This document shows, one piece after another, positions 7,393 through 12,646 of a stretch of 35,093 nt of DNA. Made by a program: the position numbers and the translations under genes. Under the pieces are notes generated by a model that had not been told where the DNA came from, made no database searches, and saw only the letters and a program-made list of their open reading frames with translations. The DNA comes from Myxococcales bacterium (lineage in GTDB: Bacteria; Myxococcota; Myxococcia; Myxococcales; Myxococcaceae): contig PMBV01000490.1 in NCBI GenBank assembly GCA_003153055.1, positions 20,863 through 55,955 of the forward strand, read 5' to 3'. Each line of letters starts with the position of its first letter. Positions within the stretch are counted from its first letter, which is position 1.

Positions 7393-8475
7393 CTACCAAC
7401 TACCGCCTTCGACCCAGTTGGCGACGTTCTGGTAGTAGCCGGCGTGGGCCTGTTGCATCTGCTGTCGGGCGGCCGCCTGATCCCAGAGGTCCGGCTGCGG
7501 CCGGCCCGTCGGGTTGTTGATGAAGTTGTTCGCCATCTGGCCGAGCTGGGCGGTGTTGACAGACGTCTGGAACCCGGCGCCCACGCCCAGGAGCGGTGAG
7601 ACCATCGCTTGGGCGCCGAAACGGACAATCCCGTCCTTGTAGCCCGCGTTGGCGCTCGCCAGCGCACCAAGCCCGGCGTTCGCGGTGACGTTCCCCGCCA
7701 TGGTGAAGGGACCCGCCCCTACGGTGTAGTTGGTGCCGATCTTGGCACCCGCGAAAGCACCCGCTCTGCCTTCGACGAAGGCCGTCGGGGGGTAGGGGGC
7801 AAACTGGGCCGATGCGCTGGCGTGAGCGCCGAGGCCGGCGCCCGCCGTAGCGGTCGCCCCGAGTCGGCCGGTGACGGGGACGTCCCCCATCATCATCGGC
7901 TTGGAGGTCATATGGCCGCCGGCGTACACCGACGTGTCCGCGCCGCCCTGCCCCCCGGCGCGGAGGTGGAGCCCGTCGTAGCTGAGCGACCCGTTGGCGC
8001 CTACGTTGCCGCCCACGTTGGTCTTGGTCCCGGCCTGGTACATCGCGTTGCCGTACTTTCCGTGGACCCCGCCGCCAACCTCCGTTTGGTGAGAGAAGGC
8101 GTCGTAGTTCGCACTTGTGCCAGCGGCGGTGGTCGACTGGTAGGTCTTGAAGGGGCCGCTGGGCTTGCCGTTCTCCGGGCCGTAGGGCTTGGGGGGGTTG
8201 ACGTAAGGTGGGTCGGCGATGGTCGCCACGCGCGGCGGCTTACGCCCCTGGGCGGTGGTCGGGGGGGCGCCGGCAGGAGGCTTGGAGGTGGACGCCCAGC
8301 CCGCCTTGCCGCCCGGCGGCGGAGAGTCGGCGGGGCCCTTGCCCTTCGCCGCCCAGCTCGCCTTGGGCGCGGACGTGGTCGGCGGAGCAGAGGTCTTCGG
8401 CGCCGCGCGGGGCGCCTGTGGGCTCCTCGGCTGAGTCCGCGGCATCTGACTTGGGCTACTCTTCACTCGTGCCAC
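7393..8475 (-). CDS. Gly/Ala-rich protein with disordered Pro-rich N-terminus (candidate T6SS cargo)
   Basis: This is a 360-residue protein of no family I recognise. Residues 1-110 are rich in Pro, Ala, Lys and Ser and are probably disordered. Residues 130-310 are Gly/Ala-rich, with alternating small and hydrophobic residues (for example GRLGATATAGAGLGAHASAS, VTANAGLGALASANAGYKDG) that suggest stacked beta-strands or glycine-zipper packing. The C-terminal 50 residues are Gln/Asn/Tyr-rich, with two WxxG/W-type ends. There is no signal peptide. The GTG at 8475 has GGGAGG 6 nt upstream. It lies in the T6SS cargo end, next to an ART toxin whose N-terminus has a similar Pro/Ala/Lys-rich composition, so it may be a secreted protein. 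The Gly-rich body could be membrane-inserting. Function is unknown. Confidence 0.75.
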   Translation of the reverse strand: MARVKSSPSQMPRTQPRSPQAPRAAPKTSAPPTTSAPKASWAAKGKGPADSPPPGGKAGWASTSKPPAGAPPTTAQGRKPPRVATIADPPYVNPPKPYGPENGKPSGPFKTYQSTTAAGTSANYDAFSHQTEVGGGVHGKYGNAMYQAGTKTNVGGNVGANGSLSYDGLHLRAGGQGGADTSVYAGGHMTSKPMMMGDVPVTGRLGATATAGAGLGAHASASAQFAPYPPTAFVEGRAGAFAGAKIGTNYTVGAGPFTMAGNVTANAGLGALASANAGYKDGIVRFGAQAMVSPLLGVGAGFQTSVNTAQLGQMANNFINNPTGRPQPDLWDQAAARQQMQQAHAGYYQNVANWVEGGSW

Positions 8476-8617
8476 GCCTGCCTCCCTGTGAGGGCGCGGT
8501 TGGCCCCCGTTGTGGGGTTCAAACCTACAGAGGCCCCTCGCGGAAGTTCCGGGTCAAACTCGGGGGCCACGGTGTTCTTTGTCATCGTCTCGACGCTCAG
8601 AGTGGCCGCCGTCGCCT

Positions 8618-9097
8618 CTAGAACCCGACGTCGATGCAGGTGAGCTTCGCGCCCGCTGCGCCACCGGCCGCGGTCGTGTGGTCGTGGATGACGACGGAGT
8701 GGGCCTTGCCGGTGTGGATTGGCCACGAGGTGGTCGCCAATGCCGTGCCGGCCCCTTTTGCGTCGGACATGAAGTCGAGCCACACTTCGTTGGTCGCGGT
8801 GGCGCCCGCATCGGCGTCGTTGCGGTAGTGGCCGCCAGCCCCGGCGTCGCAGGCAAGCACGTGGACGTGGGCTCCGTACATGCGGTTGGGCTCCGTGCCG
8901 GTGACCGCGAGGCTGACGGTCATGCCAGGGTCGCCCGAGCATGTGGTGACCTTCCCCGCCAGGCTGGCAGCCGGGTTGGTCCCACCATCTAAATACGGGT
9001 TCGCGAAGGGGGCCCACGGGCCCGATGACACCCTACAGGCCGAATCGCCACAGGCGGCCGCCAAAGAAACCATCAGGAGACACAGCACCCTAACCAT
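8618..9097 (-). CDS. SodC-like (Cu-type superoxide dismutase family) lipoprotein
   Basis: This is a 159-residue protein. The signal peptide ends in LAAAC (lipidated Cys16). The body has the Cu,Zn-SOD fold signature: GAHVHVLAC (His77, His79, Cys83), GGHY (His90), VVIHDH (His138) and LTCIDVGF (Cys154). His77, His79, His90 and His138 correspond to the four copper ligands, and Cys83/Cys154 to the conserved disulfide. Between His90 and WLDF there is no further His, so the zinc site is not intact, as in Cu-only SODs. It would act in the periplasm or at the cell surface. GGAG lies 7 nt before the ATG. It is separated from its upstream neighbour by 136 nt containing inverted repeats and so may have its own promoter. 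SOD activity is inferred. Confidence 0.82.
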   Translation of the reverse strand: MVRVLCLLMVSLAAACGDSACRVSSGPWAPFANPYLDGGTNPAASLAGKVTTCSGDPGMTVSLAVTGTEPNRMYGAHVHVLACDAGAGGHYRNDADAGATATNEVWLDFMSDAKGAGTALATTSWPIHTGKAHSVVIHDHTTAAGGAAGAKLTCIDVGF

Positions 9098-9152
9098 AAT
9101 TTAGCTCCACTTATTGAAGGTCCAGCACTCGCTCAATTGTTCGACATCCAAG

Positions 9153-9179
9153 AGTCTAGAACGAGGCAATTTGGGTCAA
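9153..9179 (-). promoter_or_regulatory. weak candidate promoter before the SodC-like gene
   Basis: On the minus strand TTGACC (9174-9179) precedes TAGACT (9153-9158) with a 15-nt spacer, shorter than the usual 16-18. The region is distinctly more AT-rich than its surroundings. It overlaps the inverted repeats described separately. Confidence 0.25.
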
Positions 9180-9205
9180 GGCCTGGCCAAATTAGATTTG
9201 ACCCA
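9168..9205. repeat. two interlocked inverted repeats, possible operator
   Basis: AATTTGG (9168-9174) is mirrored by CCAAATT (9187-9193), and TGGGTCAA (9172-9179) by TTGACCCA (9198-9205). Both are perfect and they overlap, so only one hairpin can form at a time. They lie between the end of the candidate immunity gene (9234) and the SodC-like gene start (9097), over the candidate promoter. Confidence 0.6.
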
Positions 9206-9233
9206 GCGCAACCATTGAGCCCACGGATTGCTC

Positions 9234-9713
9234 TCAGTGGCCGTCGCCGCAGAGCGCGCTTCCCGCTCCGGGCAAGAACCGCCACGCTCCGCCACGCCAC
9301 ACCACGCGCTCGGTCCAGGCCAACGCTCGTCCCGAGCCGTCGATGGTGTGAATGGTCGCCAGCAGGAGGCCGGGCGAGAGCGTCTTGAAGAGCTGCACTT
9401 CGGCCTTCGAGGCCTCGAGGCCGCCGAAGTGGCGCAGGCGCATGTCGACGTCGCCGGGGCGATCGATCGCTTCGACGATGAAGCCGGCGATCGTCTCCGG
9501 CCTCCGAGCTTCGAGCGCGCGGAGGTAGTCGAACACCGCGGTGCCTGCCGATTCACGGTCTCCGTCAGGCTGGGTCGCCGCCGCCCCCCCGAGCCACAGA
9601 GACGCGGCCGCTGACACCAGCATGGAGACCAGCGGCAAGACCGCCGATGGTCCCGAACTCACTGCGCTGACGGAGGCCGATGCGAAGTTCTCTCGACGCA
9701 CGAAAAGCAGCAC
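9234..9713 (-). CDS. small protein with N-terminal membrane segment, candidate immunity partner of the ART toxin
   Basis: This is a 159-residue protein of no certain family. A hydrophobic stretch at about residues 24-46 could be a membrane anchor or signal peptide. The rest (about 55-150) has a VFDYLRALEARRPETIAGFI helix followed by strands ending in RVVWRGGAWRFLPG, reminiscent of small NTF2-like or DUF4878-type domains; this resemblance is weak. The GTG start at 9713 is one base after the TGA stop of the ART gene (9715-9717) and has GAGGA 8 nt upstream, inside the end of the ART gene, so the two are translationally coupled. That arrangement is typical of effector-immunity pairs. The membrane segment is unusual for protection against a cytosolic ADP-ribosyltransferase; it could instead be a secreted partner. 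Confidence 0.65.
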   Translation of the reverse strand: MLLFVRRENFASASVSAVSSGPSAVLPLVSMLVSAAASLWLGGAAATQPDGDRESAGTAVFDYLRALEARRPETIAGFIVEAIDRPGDVDMRLRHFGGLEASKAEVQLFKTLSPGLLLATIHTIDGSGRALAWTERVVWRGGAWRFLPGAGSALCGDGH

Positions 9714-9714
9714 G

Positions 9715-10872
9715 TCAGATTTCCTCGAGTTTCAGCTTGAGTGGCGTGCCGGTATCATCCCTCGACAGAACGCGGAAGCTCGCCCCGGGTGGAATGAGAA
9801 CCTCCCTCTCTCCTGGCTTCAGCGAAACGCCTGAGATGTCGCGACCCGTCTTGGTCTTGATCTCAATGTGTGCATCCCCGGGGAATTTGGCGTCGCTCGC
9901 CGCGGCGGTGCTGGTGAAGCTGTCGCGCGTGACGACTGCCCCGGGCTTGTACGCGTCGTAGAACTTCTTTTGGTCCCCGCGGTACACGGTCGTGCCAGGC
10001 GGCACCTTGGGGAGCTTCTCGAGCGCCGTGCGCGTCAGGGCTATTCCGTCGAGGTCCCTTCTCATGGCGGAATCCGTCGGCCCGCTCCCACCGGGGGCGA
10101 GCTTGAATAGTACGTCTTTATTGTACGGCCCATACTTCTCTTGCGTGTACCTGTAGAGCGAGACCTGCTCCGCGTCAGAGAGACGACGAATCTGCTCGGC
10201 GCTCGGCTTGGTGTGCTCGTAGTTCTTGACGTTGTCTTTGAGGTGCTCGTCCGCCATGTCGGCGTATTTGCCCCACTTCCCATCCGTCAAGACGCTCGCA
10301 TTCTTCTTGTACGCATCAACCTGCCCGGGTGTAACTCGAAACCCTTCGTTGAGTGTCTTGCCTAGAGAAGCGAGGTTGGCATCTTGGGGCTTGGCATGGG
10401 GTGTTCCCTGAGCGAAGGCGGCCCGAGCGATGTCGGCCCTGGGCCCAAGCTCTTGTTTGAGCTGAGCGTAGTGTGGAGACGCCGGGTTGCCCTGGTCAGC
10501 CTTGAGCCCAGCCAACGCAGCGAAGCCTTCGTCGCTGATGCTCTTGATGGCGCCCCGAGGCACGCCCTGGGCGATGAAGGGAGCCAGCTCCGCATCGTCG
10601 CGCAGTTTCGATGGGCCGAAGCGAAGAGCCGCGCCGGAGGTGGAGCTGCTGCCCTGCAGCATCCCTGGCTGAGCTTTGGGAGGCAGCGGAGCTTTGGGAG
10701 GCAGCGGAGCTTTCGGAGGCGGCGGAGGTGGACCATTCGCCTTCGGCCTCCAGCCCTGAGGCGGAGCCGGCGTACTGGGCCCAGGACTCCGGGCTTCGAC
10801 CCCCGGACTGTGAGCAGCCGCGGATTGGGCGGTCTTCTGAGCTCGCTGGGGTTGACCAATTCGTGAAGGCAC
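9715..10872 (-). CDS. ADP-ribosyltransferase toxin-domain protein, candidate T6SS effector
   Basis: This is a 385-residue protein. Residues 1-75 are Pro/Ala/Lys-rich and contain repeated PLPPKA units; there is no signal peptide. Residues 80-220 form a helical region of unknown family. Residues about 228-375 look like an ADP-ribosyltransferase exoenzyme domain (PF03496-type). It has TVYRG (Arg298), SFTST (318-322) and GEREVLIPPG with the E-x-E pair Glu355/Glu357, in the order Arg, Ser-Thr-Ser, ExE that defines the R-S-E class. An ExE pair usually goes with arginine as the target residue. Such enzymes move ADP-ribose from NAD to host proteins. The GTG at 10872 has GAGGA 8 nt upstream. It lies directly behind the T6SS genes and before a coupled small gene, which fits a secreted effector. 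Delivery by this T6SS is inferred. Confidence 0.85.
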   Translation of the reverse strand: MPSRIGQPQRAQKTAQSAAAHSPGVEARSPGPSTPAPPQGWRPKANGPPPPPPKAPLPPKAPLPPKAQPGMLQGSSSTSGAALRFGPSKLRDDAELAPFIAQGVPRGAIKSISDEGFAALAGLKADQGNPASPHYAQLKQELGPRADIARAAFAQGTPHAKPQDANLASLGKTLNEGFRVTPGQVDAYKKNASVLTDGKWGKYADMADEHLKDNVKNYEHTKPSAEQIRRLSDAEQVSLYRYTQEKYGPYNKDVLFKLAPGGSGPTDSAMRRDLDGIALTRTALEKLPKVPPGTTVYRGDQKKFYDAYKPGAVVTRDSFTSTAAASDAKFPGDAHIEIKTKTGRDISGVSLKPGEREVLIPPGASFRVLSRDDTGTPLKLKLEEI

Positions 10873-11194
10873 GGCGGAATTCCTCGGGGGAGACCTTCCA
10901 CAAGAATCGAGGCGTCTCGTGGTAGAATCGGGTCAGGGCTCCACTGAAGCTCGGGGCCCCCTGGTGGCCCTCCAGCGGGCCGTCGCCATCGACCCATGGG
11001 TGGCGAAGCTCCAGAGGCCTTGCCTCTTGGTGCGCTGCGTCTTTGACGAGAACCTCAAGCCTCACCTGCTCGCCTGGCCCATGGAACACGACCAGAGAGG
11101 TGGTGAGGGGTGCCCTCCTCGGGGCGACAACGCTGGAGAGCGGGCCGCCGTGCTCCGCCTCGTCACTCGCGCGTCGGAGGCTCCGCGCCACCAT
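10496..11194 (-). CDS. coding stretch between the FHA and ART genes, end uncertain
   Basis: An open frame from an ATG at 11194, overlapping the last 32 bases of the FHA gene, stays open to 10496. Its first part, to about 10850, looks truly coding: G-rich first codon positions, GC-rich third positions, and protein-like text such as QVRLEVLVKDA and FLWKVSPEEFRRAF. After about residue 115 it turns into Ser/Arg-rich low-complexity text that is the shadow of the ART gene's Pro-rich repeats in another frame. So either a protein of about 110-120 residues continues by a frameshift into the ART frame, giving the toxin a longer N-terminus, or the gene really overlaps the toxin gene by 377 nt. I do not recognise the family. 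Its place just before an effector would suit an adaptor or a targeting domain. Confidence 0.35.
   Translation of the reverse strand: MVARSLRRASDEAEHGGPLSSVVAPRRAPLTTSLVVFHGPGEQVRLEVLVKDAAHQEARPLELRHPWVDGDGPLEGHQGAPSFSGALTRFYHETPRFLWKVSPEEFRRAFTNWSTPASSEDRPIRGCSQSGGRSPESWAQYAGSASGLEAEGEWSTSAASESSAASQSSAASQSSARDAAGQQLHLRRGSSLRPIETARRCGAGSLHRPGRASGRHQEHQRRRLRCVGWAQG
10671..10724. repeat. three tandem 18-bp repeats inside the ART gene
   Basis: The unit GAGCTTTGGGAGGCAGCG occurs at 10671-10688 and 10689-10706 without change and at 10707-10724 with two mismatches. On the coding strand it encodes the repeated six-residue Pro-rich unit (PLPPKA-like) of the toxin's disordered N-terminal linker. Such repeats readily change in copy number. 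Confidence 0.85.
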
Positions 11195-12623
11195 TGGTGA
11201 CCATCGCGTACGCCCGCGCGAAGGCCTTGCCGAAGAGCACCTGCGTCAATCGCTCCTCGTCGTTGAGCAGCTCACGGTGCTGCTCGGCGTAGAGGGCCCA
11301 CCGCTTCTGGGCTGGGACCCCCATGAGCCCCCCGACCTTCCGGCGCGCCAGTTGGTCGACGATCTCTGGAGAGAGCTGATTGAGCACCTCCCGAACGCCC
11401 TCGCGCACGCCGCCGACGAGGGCCACCTGATGCACCATCACGTCAGCGAAGCCTCGGGTGAGCTCGCTGACCCGACCGTCGCTCTGAGACTCGTCGAGGA
11501 GGAACTCCAAGAGCTTCGGAATGCTGTCGATGGCGTTGACCCTCGAGGATCGCCGGGAGACGGCCCCGACGCCCATCTGCTCTCCGAAGCTCTCGTGGCC
11601 CCGCCTGAGCTCGAGGAAGCCCTTGGCGAAGGCCTCGAGCACCTGGGCCACTCGGTCGAGGAAGCGCTCCATGCGGGGCTCGGTATCGATTCGCGGGCGA
11701 TGGGCGACATAGGAACCGGCGAACTGATTGAGCAGTCGCATTCCGTAGTCGACGGTGCGAACCGGAGGCAGTGATGAGGAGCTCGGCATCGGCGGCGCCG
11801 CGGTGGACGAGCTCCCCGAGGTGGGCTTGGCCCTCGTCTGCCCCAGCAGGTTCAGGTCGGTCAGCCGTGGGTACTTGGTGGTGATTTCGTTCAGGACAAG
11901 CCGCCGCTCCGCCTCGGACCGGCCGGCCAAGAGGTTCGTCAACTGGCGCTGCACGCTGAACACCGACGACTGGAGCTGGCCGTAGGCTTCGTCCAAGGCC
12001 GAGAAAGCCCCCCCCGCGCTCGCACGCTCGGGAGGCGAGGGTGTGATGACGACAGCCGCCGAGACGATGACCGTCGAGTCACCCGGTACCCGCTTGGGCG
12101 CCGAGCCGGCCTTCGTGCGACGGGCCTGCTCATCCGTCGACCCCAGGACGGTCGCGAAGCCGTCGACCTGGTCGCCCAGCTGCTCCTGGAGCGCACGGAC
12201 GAACCTCGTCTGCCCGGGCACCGCGGGCGTCTCGACCGGCGCATCGCCGAAGAGGTGCTGGAGCTGGGCCGCGTTGTCCAGCTCTCCGACGTCGAGGTCG
12301 GCGGCCACCGCCAGCTTGAACTGGAGCGGCCAGATGAGCAGGCTCTGCCGCGACGTCACCTGGTTCGATTGGTTCACCTTGACGGCGACGCCATCGACCT
12401 CGGTGCCGTTGCGTGAGCCCGTGTCGACGTAGCTCACCGAGGCCTCGTCGAAGCGAATCACCCCGTGCCAGAGCGAGACGCTGGGCAGGGGCAAGACGAG
12501 GTCGTTCAGCTCGCTTCGGCCCAGGTGCACCGGCGACCGGTCAAAGATGAAACGGCCGCGCCGCTTCCTCTGGACGTCCTCCACTTGAACGACCAAGCGA
12601 AGCGGCTGTTCGCGATTCACCAT
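11163..12623 (-). CDS. tagH: T6SS-associated FHA-domain protein (TagH/Fha type)
   Basis: This is a 486-residue protein. An FHA domain occupies about residues 8-105, with the phosphothreonine-binding residues of GRS (35-37), SLWHG (50-54) and SRNGT (70-74). A linker of about 120 residues follows, then a C-terminal region (about 290-480; RMERFLDRVAQVLEAFAKGF, YAEQHRELLNDEERLTQVLFGKAFARAY) that matches the T6SS FHA C-terminal domain. In Pseudomonas, Fha1 is phosphorylated by PpkA and switches on T6SS assembly; here no kinase gene is visible, so the phosphorylation partner must be elsewhere. It starts 24 nt after the ClpV gene stop. Confidence 0.9.
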   Translation of the reverse strand: MVNREQPLRLVVQVEDVQRKRRGRFIFDRSPVHLGRSELNDLVLPLPSVSLWHGVIRFDEASVSYVDTGSRNGTEVDGVAVKVNQSNQVTSRQSLLIWPLQFKLAVAADLDVGELDNAAQLQHLFGDAPVETPAVPGQTRFVRALQEQLGDQVDGFATVLGSTDEQARRTKAGSAPKRVPGDSTVIVSAAVVITPSPPERASAGGAFSALDEAYGQLQSSVFSVQRQLTNLLAGRSEAERRLVLNEITTKYPRLTDLNLLGQTRAKPTSGSSSTAAPPMPSSSSLPPVRTVDYGMRLLNQFAGSYVAHRPRIDTEPRMERFLDRVAQVLEAFAKGFLELRRGHESFGEQMGVGAVSRRSSRVNAIDSIPKLLEFLLDESQSDGRVSELTRGFADVMVHQVALVGGVREGVREVLNQLSPEIVDQLARRKVGGLMGVPAQKRWALYAEQHRELLNDEERLTQVLFGKAFARAYAMVTNGGAEPPTRE

Positions 12624-12646
12624 GAGGCTCTTATGCGCGTCACGAA

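Noticed and set aside
10362..10997. 211-codon minus-strand frame over the start of the ART gene
   Set aside because: Its text is Pro/Arg-rich shadow of the two other frames. The ART frame and the FLWKVSPEEF frame have much better coding character.
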